64,000 bases of DNA from Microbacterium telephonicum. Lineage in GTDB: Bacteria; Actinomycetota; Actinomycetes; Actinomycetales; Microbacteriaceae. How positions within the stretch are numbered: position 1 is the first letter of the stretch; every line of letters begins with the position of its first letter. The notes beneath the pieces are model-generated. The model had not been told where the DNA came from. It worked only from the letters and a program-made list of their open reading frames with translations, and ran no database searches. Shown piece after piece: positions 18,065 to 27,694 of this stretch. Where the stretch lies: positions 623,259-687,258 of the forward strand of contig NZ_RCDB01000003.1 in assembly GCF_003651225.1 (NCBI RefSeq). The letters run 5' to 3'. The position numbers and the translations under genes are program-made.

Positions 18065-19999
18065 ATGTCACGCCGAATCTCGGGCCGCCGAGCCCGCATC
18101 CTCACCGCACTCTCGATCGCCGCCCTCGTGGCAGCCGGCGTCGCACTCCCCGCGAGCGCCGCGCAGCCAGCAACGCGGGGCATCTTCGCCGACGATCTCA
18201 CCCCGGCGATCGGCATCGACCCCGACCGGCGGACCGTCGAGCTGGGGGTGCGGTTCACGCCGCGATCCGACGGAACGGTGACGGCGTTGCAGTTCTACCG
18301 TAGTGCCGCGCAGAAGTCCGCCTACGCGGCGACGCTGTGGGATCCCCGCGGGCGCAAGCTCGCGACGGCTACGCTTCCCGCATCGACGCGAACGGGATGG
18401 CAGACGGTCTCGCTTCCTTCGACCGTCTCCGTGGCGGCCGGCCGCACCTACACGGCGTCGTACCTGGCAACAGGCGGCGCCTACGCCGTGACCGAGGATG
18501 CGCTCCATCGCGGCAAGCGCACGACCGACTTCATCGTTCCGCGCGGCGGCGGGGTGTATCGCTACGGCGGTGGCATGCCGTCATCCACCCACGCCGGATC
18601 GAACTACCTCGTCGACGTCGTCTTCGCACCGTCGGACACTCGGCCGTCCATGCCACGACCGACCGTCACGCCCGCGCCGACGACCTCACCTCGCCCCACC
18701 ACGTCGCCCCGTCCGACCACGCCGACGCCCTCTCCGACAGCGAACCCGACGACACCCACACCAATCCCGACAGCGAACCCGACGACGCCCCCGCCCACCC
18801 CCACACCGCGTCCGACCGACGGGACGGGTAGCGATGCGGGCCTGGATCTCCCGCGTATTCCCTGGGAAGGCGGACCGTCCTATTGGAACCAGTTCTCGGA
18901 CGCGAAGGACTGGACCGATCCCGCGTTCTTCCCGATCGCCATCTGGTACAACGGGATCAGCTCGGACGCCGAAGTTCAGTGGGACAAGAAGCACGGCATC
19001 AACACCTATGCCGGCATGTGGGAAGGCACCGATTTCGGGCTGTTCGAGCGCAACGACGTCTACTGGCTCGGTGGAAAGCTGAACGCGACCTTCCGAGACG
19101 ACTCTCCTCACTGGCCGGGTGTACTCCTCGACGATGAAGTCGACGGTCGCTTCACCCCGGCGGCGGGCCTGCAGCACCTGAGAGACCTCGCAGCCCCGCA
19201 CGCCGGCAGCGGAAAGTTCACCTACGCCAACTACACCCAACTCGTGATCGGCTCGGATATGGCCGTTGCCGACCAGCAGGCCTACGTCAATCTTCCCGAC
19301 GCGGTTTCGCTCGACATGTATTGGTACACGATCCCGTTCTGCGATTGGACCCCGTACCGGGGCAACCTCTACGCAGACCCGGTGCCGCAGTCCACCTGCC
19401 GCACCGCGTCCAGCTACGGCAAGGCGATGAACGGGCTCACCCAGCGCGACGCATCGGATGGCTCACTTCAGCCTCGGTGGATGTTCCTGGAGAACCTCAA
19501 CGGACTGTCGGGCCAGTCACACGTCGCATACATCACACCCGCGCAGGTGAAGGGGGCGGCGATGAGCTCAGTCATCAACGAGGCGCGCGGCCTGTTCTGG
19601 TTCAACCAGTCCTTCACCGGACCCTGCCAGGCCTCGAGCGCGCTGCGGCAGGCGCAGACGCAAGGCGCACGCTTCTGCGGGTACCCGCAGATGGAGGCGA
19701 TGGGGCAGGTCAACACCTTCATCCAGTCGCTCGCGCCGGTGATCAACACGCAGTCGTACTCGTGGACGTTCGGCACCGGCCTGGACACGATGTTGAAGAC
19801 CTACGGCGGTGACGCGTACATCTTCGCCATGACCGACGGGACGACCGGCGCACGCACCTTCACCCTGCCCCCGGGCATCGACGGCAAGAGCGTCGAGGTC
19901 GTCGGGGAGGATCGCAGCCTCGCCGTCGAGGGCACGACGTTCAGCGACGGGTTCGCGGCCGAATCGACGTACCACGTGTACAGGATCGCGCTCGATTAG
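18065..19999 (+). CDS. Secreted DUF4082 plus glycoside-hydrolase-like protein
   Basis: 644 residues from ATG 18065, with a Sec signal peptide ending near PASAAQPA. Residues about 35-190 form one DUF4082 module (VELGVRFTPRSDGTVTALQFYRS, TGWQTVSLPSTVSVAAGRTYTASY, SNYLVDVVFAP). A Pro/Thr linker follows (about 195-255). The C-terminal ~385 residues look like a TIM-barrel glycosidase: FFPIAIWYNG, the acidic pair VLLDDEVDG, SLDMYWYTIPF and MFLENLNG. No anchor is visible. The substrate may be the polysaccharide made by the surrounding genes; this is inference. It converges on the glycosyltransferase at 20010 with a 10-base gap. Confidence 0.75.
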   Translation: MSRRISGRRARILTALSIAALVAAGVALPASAAQPATRGIFADDLTPAIGIDPDRRTVELGVRFTPRSDGTVTALQFYRSAAQKSAYAATLWDPRGRKLATATLPASTRTGWQTVSLPSTVSVAAGRTYTASYLATGGAYAVTEDALHRGKRTTDFIVPRGGGVYRYGGGMPSSTHAGSNYLVDVVFAPSDTRPSMPRPTVTPAPTTSPRPTTSPRPTTPTPSPTANPTTPTPIPTANPTTPPPTPTPRPTDGTGSDAGLDLPRIPWEGGPSYWNQFSDAKDWTDPAFFPIAIWYNGISSDAEVQWDKKHGINTYAGMWEGTDFGLFERNDVYWLGGKLNATFRDDSPHWPGVLLDDEVDGRFTPAAGLQHLRDLAAPHAGSGKFTYANYTQLVIGSDMAVADQQAYVNLPDAVSLDMYWYTIPFCDWTPYRGNLYADPVPQSTCRTASSYGKAMNGLTQRDASDGSLQPRWMFLENLNGLSGQSHVAYITPAQVKGAAMSSVINEARGLFWFNQSFTGPCQASSALRQAQTQGARFCGYPQMEAMGQVNTFIQSLAPVINTQSYSWTFGTGLDTMLKTYGGDAYIFAMTDGTTGARTFTLPPGIDGKSVEVVGEDRSLAVEGTTFSDGFAAESTYHVYRIALD

Positions 20000-20009
20000 G
20001 ACTCGGCAA

Positions 20010-21089
20010 TCACACCCCGGACAGGGCGCGCAGATCCTCTGCCCGCCGTGTCCAACTGTGCTCGGCGGCGACCGCACGACGCTCAGCGGCCTTCCCGTCG
20101 GGATGCGCGATGAACTCGCGCGTCGAGGCGACGAAGCCGGGGGTATCGGCCGCGATCCGCACGTGCGCGGACCTCACCGCCCGCGACGCGGGAAGATCGG
20201 TCGAGACGACGGGCAGTCCGGCAGCCAGGTACTCGAGCGTCTTGAGCGGGTAGCTCGCCCGATTGAACGAGGTGTCGGCGTACGGGGTGAGACCGACGCT
20301 GAGCGCCGCGAGGTGCGCCGGGATTGCGGTAGGAGCGACGGGTCCGGTCCATTCGACACCGGGCATACGCAACAGCGCGTCGAGTCGCGACGCGAAGGCA
20401 TCGCCGCACGCGGCGCGTGGGCCGATCAGCCGAAGGCGGATGCCGGCCGCGACGACGGCCTCGAGCAACTCGAGGTCAAGGCGCTCGTTCAGCTGTCCGA
20501 CGACACCGGCTACCGGCTCCCTGCGCACGGAGTCGACGATGGGGGCATCGGGCGCACCGTTGGGAATCACGATCGCTCGCGTCCCGCCCAGATCGAGCGA
20601 GTCCAGCAACCCCGGGCTGACCGCGACGACGACGTCGGCCTCTGCGATGTTGTGTCGGATGCACTCGCGCACCCATGCCGTGGAGTAGCCCATCAGTGGG
20701 GCGCCGGAGATCCAGTCGTCCGTGACGTAGTAGATGCGTCTACCGGTGTGGCGTGGAGGAAAGCGCACGACCGGATTGGCCACCACGACTGCGCGGATCG
20801 CGTTCGGGCTCACATTCCGCCGCAGCGTCGCGCGACGCAGCGCGCCCGTTGCGACGCGCATCGGCGGACGGCTGAATCCGGGTGGCGCCGGCACACGAAG
20901 CCGCGTCACGCCTGGCTGCGGGTGTGTGACAGCCGGTTCGCTGCGCGCCCGCCATCCACTCCACACACCAGGGCGCGAGGCATCCATCCACACCACGTCG
21001 ACACCCGCCTCGGCCAGTGCGCCCACCATCCGGCGGTCGGTGCCGGGCACGTCCTCCCACCCCACACCGGCGAACCACACCAGCGTCAC
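20010..21089 (-). CDS. Glycosyltransferase, GT-B fold (TuaH-like)
   Basis: 359 residues. The N-terminal half has VWFAGVGWEDVPGTDRRMVGAL and RRIYYVTDDW, seen in TuaH-type teichuronic acid glycosyltransferases. The C-terminal half shows a GT-B nucleotide-sugar site: VGQLNERLDLELLEAV, LIGPRAACGDAF, VEWTGPVA, and FNRASYPLKTLEYLAAGLPVVSTDLP. Cytoplasmic. Last gene of the long minus-strand operon, overlapping the upstream glycosyltransferase by four bases. Confidence 0.87.
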   Translation of the reverse strand: MTLVWFAGVGWEDVPGTDRRMVGALAEAGVDVVWMDASRPGVWSGWRARSEPAVTHPQPGVTRLRVPAPPGFSRPPMRVATGALRRATLRRNVSPNAIRAVVVANPVVRFPPRHTGRRIYYVTDDWISGAPLMGYSTAWVRECIRHNIAEADVVVAVSPGLLDSLDLGGTRAIVIPNGAPDAPIVDSVRREPVAGVVGQLNERLDLELLEAVVAAGIRLRLIGPRAACGDAFASRLDALLRMPGVEWTGPVAPTAIPAHLAALSVGLTPYADTSFNRASYPLKTLEYLAAGLPVVSTDLPASRAVRSAHVRIAADTPGFVASTREFIAHPDGKAAERRAVAAEHSWTRRAEDLRALSGV

Positions 21090-22339
21090 GAGTCCCCCCT
21101 CCGGCCCGCGGAGGTCAACGCGACAGGGCGGGCGTTGAAATCGTCGGATCGCTCGCGCCTAACGAGGCGACGCATCCGCTTGAGCGCGTAATAGCGCGCG
21201 TACCGTGCGAGGGCAGCCGCCTCCGCTGCCGTATCGGTGGCCGTCGGGCGCGCCATGGCCTCTTCGTACCGCGCGAGCTGTCGGTCGGCTGCACCCTCGG
21301 TGGAGAACCGCTCCGCGACAACTCGACGACCGAAGCGGGCGAGCCGCTCGCGGAGCGCAGGGTCGATCAACAACGGACTCAGCTCTGTGTGGAAGGCCGC
21401 CGAGCCTGCCGCGGTCTCGGCCCCGATCCCGTACCACCCCGCCCAGAGGAACTCGGGAAGCGAATCCGGGGTCAGCGTACGCCAGTATCCGCGCTCGCCC
21501 TGCACGATCAGGGGGGCTCCGTACGCGAGCGCACGCAGGGCAGACCCGCCCATCCCGATCGCGACATCCGCCGCAGCATACGCCGGTCGCGGGTCGAGCA
21601 TGCCGCCGGTGAGGATCACCCGGGCATGTCCCAGCTCGTCGTTGACAGCCGCCGCTCGCTCACCGACGGTGTCGGCCGCAGGGCCGTCGCCGACGACGAT
21701 GAGCCGGACGGGCGCGTTCCGGGGCACATCGCGCATGGCGTCGATCGCCGTCAGGATGCCCTCGAGTTTGAGCTCATGGGCCAGTCGCGTGACGGCGACG
21801 ACGAGCACCTCGTCGTCACGCACACCCCATCGCGCGCGGAACGCGCCGGCGCCGACTTCAGCGTCGCCATCGTTGAAGGTCAGGTCGACGGGCGGCTCGA
21901 GAACGCTTACTCTTGCACGCCCCGCCTGACGCTCCGCCTCGGCGATCTGCTCGGTGCCCACGATCAGATCGACCGAGCGCGGAACGAAAGGCGGCACCGA
22001 CATCGACATGACGGTCGAGACGACACGCACATCCGGGACGCTGCGCGCCGCGAGCACCGCGTCCAGCGTCGGCGGCCACTCGTATCCGTGGAGAACATCG
22101 ATCTCGCGCCGGCGCACCAGCTCGACGAGGGCGCGTGCCGTCGTTGGCGACGGGCGCCGCCCCGGCGCGGGTGCGTCGACGAACTCCAAACCGAGCGCGT
22201 CGATGCGCGCATTGAGGGCCCCCCGACGACCGAAGACGATGACGTCGTGACCGCGATCACGCACCGCCGCTGCGATCTCGATCGCGTTGAGCTGGCTGCC
22301 GCCGAGCTCGAGATCGTGGGGATAGACCAGGATCCTCAT
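21086..22339 (-). CDS. Glycosyltransferase family 4 (GT-B)
   Basis: 417 residues from ATG 22339 (MRILVYPHDLELGGSQLNAIEIAAAVRDRG), chosen because the GGSQ motif is the standard GT4 N-terminal loop and the ATG overlaps the flippase stop. The C-terminal half has VVAVTRLAHELKLEGILTAIDAM, LIVVGDGPAA, VILTGGML and a glycine-rich IGMGGSALRALAYGAPLIVQGE replacing the usual E-x7-E. A basic tail follows. It is probably a sugar transferase for the cluster A repeat unit. Confidence 0.87.
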   Translation of the reverse strand: MRILVYPHDLELGGSQLNAIEIAAAVRDRGHDVIVFGRRGALNARIDALGLEFVDAPAPGRRPSPTTARALVELVRRREIDVLHGYEWPPTLDAVLAARSVPDVRVVSTVMSMSVPPFVPRSVDLIVGTEQIAEAERQAGRARVSVLEPPVDLTFNDGDAEVGAGAFRARWGVRDDEVLVVAVTRLAHELKLEGILTAIDAMRDVPRNAPVRLIVVGDGPAADTVGERAAAVNDELGHARVILTGGMLDPRPAYAAADVAIGMGGSALRALAYGAPLIVQGERGYWRTLTPDSLPEFLWAGWYGIGAETAAGSAAFHTELSPLLIDPALRERLARFGRRVVAERFSTEGAADRQLARYEEAMARPTATDTAAEAAALARYARYYALKRMRRLVRRERSDDFNARPVALTSAGRRGDS

Positions 22340-23775
22340 GACCCGCCGCTCCCCCGCGAGAGCACCCGGATGCTGCCACGCGACAGGGCGATCGTGCCGG
22401 CGGCGACGGCGACCGTCACGAGGCCTCCCCCGAGGATCGCGACGACGCCGGCTTCGACGACCTGCGCGAACACCCAGGCGGCCACGCCGACCACCAGCGC
22501 TGAGATCGCGGGCAGAAGCGCGTTGGACGCGAGCCTCCGCACGTCGACTCCCGTCGACGCGAGCGCCCAGCCGTACCCTCCGACCAGAATGACCACGCCG
22601 ACCATGGCCTGGGCGAACGCGACCCCGGCGATACCGGCGACCTGTGACCCGAGCACGACGGCGGGCACCAGCAGAACGAGCCAGGCGATCTGGATGCCCA
22701 TCAGCGTCATCGAGCGATGCCGGACCGACAGGAAGTCGTAGGCGAGCTCGAAGCAGATCCGCACGGCGGCCGTCACGGCCAGCCACTGCAACGCGAGCGC
22801 CGCGGGCGCCCACACCTCCCCGTAGACGAAAGTGATGATCGGGAGGGCGCCACCGGCGAGGAAGCCGCACACCGGCAGCGCCGCCGCCGTCAGCAGCCTG
22901 AAGGTCGCCCGGAAGGCGGAATCCAGATGAGTCGGGTCGGATTGGAGCCGTGCGAACACCGCGGGCGTGATGGCACGCACGGGCTGAGAGAACATCGAGA
23001 CCGGCCATCCGGCGAGATTGGCCGCCAGCACGTAGAACCCGAGCGCTTGAGCTCCGAGGGCGGCACCCACCACGAGCTGGTCTGCGTAGCCCACCAGGAA
23101 CACGACGATGCTCGCCGCCGCGAGCGGCAAACCGAATCGCAGCAGGGCTCCGACGATCGTGCGGTCCCAGCCGAACCGCAGCGGCGCGGGCGAGAACCAC
23201 AGCAGGAGCACCACGAAGACCACCGAGGCGGCGACGCGCCCGATCGCCAGGCTCATCGCACCCAGGCCTCCGAGAGCCAGCAGCACCGAGATCACCGCAC
23301 CGAGCCACGTGTTGACTTGGTCGGCGATCGTGCGGCGCCCCTGCAGGAAGTCGCGCTGGAGAAGGGCGGCCGCCGTCGCGACCAGTCCGTTGAGGGGCAC
23401 GCAGACAACCATCAGCTGCACGACGCCCGCAGCCGATTCGTCGCCCATCGCAACCGCGAAGGCGGGTGCGGCGATCCACGCCAGAACGGCGATGAGCACA
23501 CTCGCGGCGACCGAGATCGTCGTGACCGTGGGCGCGATCGTCCGCGGGTCTCCTGGCCATCGGATGATCGCCAGACTCACGCCGAGCTCGTTGAAGCTCA
23601 GGATCGCGGTGAGGGCGACGAGCGCGATGGCGTACGTCCCGAAATCCTCTGGACCGAGCACACGCGCGATGACCACGCCGATGAGCAATGTCCCGACCTT
23701 GGACATCGCCGTGTTCATTACGCTCCACCCGAGAGCGCGCTTCGCGCCCGGCGGGCGCTTGAGTGCCGTGACCAT
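22336..23775 (-). CDS. Polysaccharide flippase (Wzx/PST family)
   Basis: 479 residues with 12-14 hydrophobic segments. The N-terminus GWSVMNTAMSKVGTLLIGVVIARVLGPEDFGTYAIAL is the typical Wzx/RfbX first two helices, and PLNGLVATAAALLQRDFLQGRR matches the loop seen in oligosaccharide flippases. It would move lipid-linked repeat units across the membrane before polymerisation. It overlaps the next gene by four bases and starts one base after the aminotransferase gene ends, deep in the operon. A second flippase is at 54105-55358. Confidence 0.9.
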   Translation of the reverse strand: MVTALKRPPGAKRALGWSVMNTAMSKVGTLLIGVVIARVLGPEDFGTYAIALVALTAILSFNELGVSLAIIRWPGDPRTIAPTVTTISVAASVLIAVLAWIAAPAFAVAMGDESAAGVVQLMVVCVPLNGLVATAAALLQRDFLQGRRTIADQVNTWLGAVISVLLALGGLGAMSLAIGRVAASVVFVVLLLWFSPAPLRFGWDRTIVGALLRFGLPLAAASIVVFLVGYADQLVVGAALGAQALGFYVLAANLAGWPVSMFSQPVRAITPAVFARLQSDPTHLDSAFRATFRLLTAAALPVCGFLAGGALPIITFVYGEVWAPAALALQWLAVTAAVRICFELAYDFLSVRHRSMTLMGIQIAWLVLLVPAVVLGSQVAGIAGVAFAQAMVGVVILVGGYGWALASTGVDVRRLASNALLPAISALVVGVAAWVFAQVVEAGVVAILGGGLVTVAVAAGTIALSRGSIRVLSRGSGGS

Positions 23776-23776
23776 C

Positions 23777-24901
23777 TCAGCCCGCGCGGAGGGGCGCGGC
23801 GACCGCCACCCGCAGCGCCGCAGCGACCGCCTCCTGCTGATGCGCGGTCAAGTGCGGGAACATCGGCAGCGAGAGGATGCGGGCCGCGGCCGCCTCGGCG
23901 ACGGGGAACTCCCCGGCTCGGTGGCCGAGAGACCGATAGGCGTCGGTCGACGGCACCAGGGTGGGGTAGTGGATGCCGACGCCGATGCCGGCCGACGCCA
24001 GATCGGCGGCGACCCGGTCGCGCTCGTCCAGGCGCACCACGTACAGGTGCCATACATCGCTGCTGGCCACCCGCGACTGCGGTAGCCGTACCCCGTCGAT
24101 GTCGCCGAGGAGGTCGGCGTATCGCGCGGCGGCGGCGCGACGCGCCTCGTTCCACGCCTCGAGCCGGCGGAGTTTGGCCCGTAGGACCGGCGCCTGCACG
24201 GCATCGAGCCGCGCGTTCATTCCGACGCGGTCGTGCACGTACTTGACAGAGCTGCCGTGCGCGGCGAGGTTTCGGACGATCTCCGCGATGCCGGGGTCGT
24301 CTGTCATGACCGCGCCCGCGTCTCCGGCAGCGCCGAGATTCTTGCCGGGGTAGAAGCTCGTCGCGGCTACCGTCCCGAGCGTGCCCGCGCGTCCGAGGCG
24401 GGACGACGCACCCTGCGCCTGGGCGGCGTCTTCGACGATCGGCACGCCCGCGCGTTCGGCGAGCGCGCGGAGCCGACTGAGCGGGGCCGTCTGCCCGTAC
24501 AGGTGCACGGGGACGATCGCGCGCGTGCGGGGCGTGAGCGCCGCCTCGACGGCATCGGGATCGATCAGAAGGAACTCGTCGTCGACGTCGACGAACACCG
24601 GCACCGCACCGATGCGCGACGCCGCTTCGGCGGTGGCGATGAACGTGTTGGCGGGCATGATGACCTCGTCGCCCGCAGTGACTCCGACGGCGCGGTACGC
24701 GAGTTCGAGGGCGTCGGTGCCGTTGGAGACGCCGATGACGTGGTCGGCGCCGATGTAGGCGGCGTACTCCGACTCGAAGGCCGCGACTTCGTCGCCCCCG
24801 ATGAACGCGGCGTCCCGAAGCTGCCGCTCCCAGACCGGCATCACCTCGTCGACGATCTCCGCCTGCTGCGCGGCCAGATCCAGGAACGGGACGTTCGTCA
24901 T
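23777..24901 (-). CDS. DegT/DnrJ/EryC1-family sugar aminotransferase
   Basis: 374 residues beginning MTNVPFLDLAAQQAEI. Motifs: GVSNGTDALELAYRAVGV (PLP phosphate), PANTFIATAEAA, IVEDAAQAQGA (PLP-binding aspartate), SFYPGKNLGAAGDAGAV with the PLP lysine, and GMNARLDAVQAPVL. It adds an amino group to a keto-sugar nucleotide. The adjacent gene is a PglD/NeuD-type acetyltransferase overlapping it by four bases, a pairing typical of N-acetyl amino sugar synthesis. The precise keto-sugar is unknown. Confidence 0.93.
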   Translation of the reverse strand: MTNVPFLDLAAQQAEIVDEVMPVWERQLRDAAFIGGDEVAAFESEYAAYIGADHVIGVSNGTDALELAYRAVGVTAGDEVIMPANTFIATAEAASRIGAVPVFVDVDDEFLLIDPDAVEAALTPRTRAIVPVHLYGQTAPLSRLRALAERAGVPIVEDAAQAQGASSRLGRAGTLGTVAATSFYPGKNLGAAGDAGAVMTDDPGIAEIVRNLAAHGSSVKYVHDRVGMNARLDAVQAPVLRAKLRRLEAWNEARRAAAARYADLLGDIDGVRLPQSRVASSDVWHLYVVRLDERDRVAADLASAGIGVGIHYPTLVPSTDAYRSLGHRAGEFPVAEAAAARILSLPMFPHLTAHQQEAVAAALRVAVAAPLRAG

Positions 24902-25560
24902 GCGTGCTCCCCCAGCACTCCGGCGGGAACGGTGTTCCGCGCGTCGATGGGCCGCGCGGGAACGCCGGCCCAGGTCTCACCCGCGGGGACATCGTTCAAC
25001 ACGACCGCCCCCATTCCGACGACCGCCCCCGAGCCGATGGTCACGCCGGGTTTGATCGACGCGTTCATCCCGATGTACGCACTGTGCCCGATATGCACAC
25101 CGCCGCCGAGCGATACACCTGCCGCCAGCGTGGCGACGTCGTCGATCACGTCGTCGTGGGTCACCGTGCAGAGCGGCATGATGACGACGTGGCGGCCGAT
25201 CTGCACGTCGGCCGTGATGACGGTGCCGTCCAACACGATCGACCCCGTCTCGATGTGGCTGCTGCTGCCGACACGGGCCGAGCGGGCGACGAACGTCGCG
25301 AAGCCGCCCACCTCGTCGCCATCGGCGTCGAGGAGCCGCTCGACGACGCACCGGCGGGTGGCACTGGGTCCCACGCAGACCAGCAGGTGCTCACGTCGAC
25401 GCGCGGCGGAGTCGATCGTCCCCACCACGGGGACTCCTCCGATGATGCGCCCCTGCAGCGTCGGGTCGTCATCGAGGATGCCCCGCACCCCCGAGATCCC
25501 GGCCGCCAGCACCTCGCGGGCCAGTCCGCTCGCCCCGACGAGTAGGAGTCCCACGCTCAT
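24898..25560 (-). CDS. PglD/NeuD-family sugar O/N-acyltransferase
   Basis: 220 residues. The N-terminal domain starts LLLVGASGLAREVLAAG (nucleotide-sugar binding). The C-terminal left-handed beta helix has hexapeptide repeats, including SHIETGSIVLDGTVITADVQIGRHV and ASIKPGVTIGSGAVVGMGAVVLNDV, ending WAGVPARPI. A catalytic-type His-Asp pair is visible in TVTHDDVIDDVA. It probably acetylates the amino group made by the DegT enzyme encoded immediately downstream. It overlaps genes on both sides by four bases. Confidence 0.9.
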   Translation of the reverse strand: MSVGLLLVGASGLAREVLAAGISGVRGILDDDPTLQGRIIGGVPVVGTIDSAARRREHLLVCVGPSATRRCVVERLLDADGDEVGGFATFVARSARVGSSSHIETGSIVLDGTVITADVQIGRHVVIMPLCTVTHDDVIDDVATLAAGVSLGGGVHIGHSAYIGMNASIKPGVTIGSGAVVGMGAVVLNDVPAGETWAGVPARPIDARNTVPAGVLGEHA

Positions 25561-26699
25561 GCCGCGACCTCGCCGATCGGCTTCGACAGCACGGAGATGA
25601 CCCGGTTCTGGTCTTCGGCGGTGAGCGAGTGGTACACCGGCAGGATCAGCGTGGCGTCCGTGAGGTGATCAGTCACAGGCAGCGCGGCCTCGACGTCGCG
25701 ATACGGCGGCTGCCGGTGTGCGGCCATGATTCCGCGGCGCGCGGATATACCCGCGCGGGCGAGCGCGGCGAGCAGCCCGTCCCGGTCGACGGGGTACCCG
25801 TTCGTCACCTCGACCCAGAAGGACTGGAAGTTCGAGGTGCCGTACTCGGGATCGGCGACGGCGCGCAGCCCTCGGATGTGGGAGATCGAGTCGGCGTAGT
25901 GCCGTGCGATCTCCCGGCGGCGCTCCACGATCGCGGGGAGCTTGCCCAGCTGCACCAGCCCGACGGCAGCCTGGAGATCCGTCATCCGGTAGTTGAAGCC
26001 GACTTCGCCGTACTCCTCGGCGGGCGGGAGCACCGAGCGGTGGCGGTCGGCGGCCGAGACGCTCATCGCGTGCTCGCGCAGGCGGCGCGCGCGTGCCGCC
26101 CAGTCGGCGCGCGAGGTGGTGAGCATGCCACCCTCCCCCGTCGTCAACAGCTTGCGGGGGTGGAACGACCAGGCGGCGATGTCGGCGCCGGCGCCGACGG
26201 GGCGCCCTTTGTACGTGGAGCCCGCGCCGCACGCGGCGTCTTCGATCACGACGATGCCGAGCGGGTCGGCGACACTGCGGATCTCGTCGAGGTCGACGGG
26301 CACGCCACCTTGGTCCACGGCGATCACTGCGCGCGTGGCCGAGGTCAGCACACGCTCGATCGCCGCGGCCGTCAGATTCCCGGTGATCGGATCGACGTCG
26401 GCGAACACCGGCGATGCACCGACGTACCGCACCGCATTGGTCGTCGCGATGAACGAGAAGGAGGGCACGATCACCTCGTCACCCGTGCCGATCCCGGCGA
26501 CGACGAGGGCGAGATGCAGCGCCGAGGTGCAGCTCGTCGTGGCGACGGCGTACGGCACCTGCATGGCCTCGGCGAACGCCGACTCGAACCGTGCCACGCG
26601 AGGACCCTGTGCCACCCAGCCTGACGCGATGACCTCCGCCACGGCATCCGCCTCATCCTGGCCGAGCCACGGGATCATCACGTTTAGTCGTTCGCTCAT
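25557..26699 (-). CDS. DegT/DnrJ/EryC1-family sugar aminotransferase (WbpE/WlbC-like)
   Basis: 380 residues from ATG 26699 (MSERLNVMIPWLG); the open frame extends 18 codons further but this ATG overlaps the epimerase stop. Motifs: TSCTSALHLALVVAGI, VPSFSFIATTNAVRYV, VIEDAACGAGS, SFHPRKLLTTGEGGM with the PLP lysine, and GFNYRMTDLQAAVGLVQL. It aminates a keto-sugar nucleotide. With the Gfo/Idh dehydrogenase and the hexapeptide acetyltransferase at 34704 it could form a WlbA-WlbC-WlbB type 3-amino route; that assignment is inferred from the set of neighbours. Confidence 0.92.
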   Translation of the reverse strand: MSERLNVMIPWLGQDEADAVAEVIASGWVAQGPRVARFESAFAEAMQVPYAVATTSCTSALHLALVVAGIGTGDEVIVPSFSFIATTNAVRYVGASPVFADVDPITGNLTAAAIERVLTSATRAVIAVDQGGVPVDLDEIRSVADPLGIVVIEDAACGAGSTYKGRPVGAGADIAAWSFHPRKLLTTGEGGMLTTSRADWAARARRLREHAMSVSAADRHRSVLPPAEEYGEVGFNYRMTDLQAAVGLVQLGKLPAIVERRREIARHYADSISHIRGLRAVADPEYGTSNFQSFWVEVTNGYPVDRDGLLAALARAGISARRGIMAAHRQPPYRDVEAALPVTDHLTDATLILPVYHSLTAEDQNRVISVLSKPIGEVAA

Positions 26700-27694
26700 G
26701 CGCCCACCACCTGCCGTCCCGCCGCGATCTCCTCGCGCAGCGGCGCCCACCATTCCACGAGCTGCCGCAGGCCGTCTTCAATGCCGATCGTCGCTTCGAA
26801 GCCGAGCTCCCGTCGGGCGGCGGCCACGTCGGCGAGCCGTCGGACCACGCCGTTGACCGCGCGCTCGGGCCCGTGCTCGACACCGAGCTCCTCGGCATCC
26901 ATCACCCTCAGCAGAGCCTGCGCGAGTTCGAGCAGGCTCGTCTCGGTGCCGCTGGCGACGTTGTAGGTCCCTTCGACGACGGCGCTCTGCCCGGCGAGCA
27001 CGTTGGCACGGGCGATGTCGGGGACGCAGACGAAGTCCATCGTCTGCTGCCCGTCGCCGAAGATGAGCGGCGGTCGGCCGTCGGCGATCCGTTCCATCCA
27101 CCGCACCAGCACTTCGGTGTAGAGCCCGTGGACGTCCATGCGCGGCCCGTACACGTTGAAGTAGCGCAGCAGCACGTAATCCAGGCCCTGCATCGCGCGG
27201 AAGCTGCGCACGAGCCCTTCGTTGAACGTCTTCGAGGCGCCGTAGATCGTGTCGTTGTTCTCGTGATGGTGACGCTCGTCGGTGGGGAACACCTCCGCCA
27301 TCCCGTAGACCGAGGCACTGGATGCCGCGATCAACTTCCCGACGCGGTGCCGGGCGGCGGCTTCGACGACGTTGAACGTGCCGTCGACGAGCACCTCGAG
27401 GGCAAGCCGAGGCTCCTCGGCGCACTGCGTGATGCGGATCGCCGCCTGGTGGTAGACGAGGTCCTTGCCGGCGACAAGGTCGTCGACGAGGCGCGCATCG
27501 CGGATGTCGCCGTCGATGAGCGTGGCACGGCCGGTCGCGATCGCATCGTCGAGATTCGCGAGCCGACCGCGCACGAGGTTGTCGAGCACGTCGACGTGGG
27601 CGGCCCCGGCATCCAGCAGCTGGTCGACGAGGGTGGATCCGATCGTGCCGGCCCCGCCGGTGACGAGGATGCGGCTTCCTTCGATGCGGGTCAT
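26696..27694 (-). CDS. NAD-dependent nucleotide-sugar epimerase/dehydratase
   Basis: 332 residues from ATG 27694 (MTRIEGSRILVTGGAGTIGSTLVDQLL). Extended SDR: GGAGTIGS cofactor motif, DGDIRD, HQAA, the catalytic SSASVYG serine region and YGASK tyrosine/lysine. It then has RYFNVYGPRMDV and a C-terminal substrate domain with GDGQQTMDFVCVPDIARA. It resembles UDP-glucose/UDP-GlcNAc 4-epimerase-type enzymes. It overlaps both neighbours by four bases. Which sugar it epimerises cannot be told from sequence. Confidence 0.92.
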   Translation of the reverse strand: MTRIEGSRILVTGGAGTIGSTLVDQLLDAGAAHVDVLDNLVRGRLANLDDAIATGRATLIDGDIRDARLVDDLVAGKDLVYHQAAIRITQCAEEPRLALEVLVDGTFNVVEAAARHRVGKLIAASSASVYGMAEVFPTDERHHHENNDTIYGASKTFNEGLVRSFRAMQGLDYVLLRYFNVYGPRMDVHGLYTEVLVRWMERIADGRPPLIFGDGQQTMDFVCVPDIARANVLAGQSAVVEGTYNVASGTETSLLELAQALLRVMDAEELGVEHGPERAVNGVVRRLADVAAARRELGFEATIGIEDGLRQLVEWWAPLREEIAAGRQVVGA

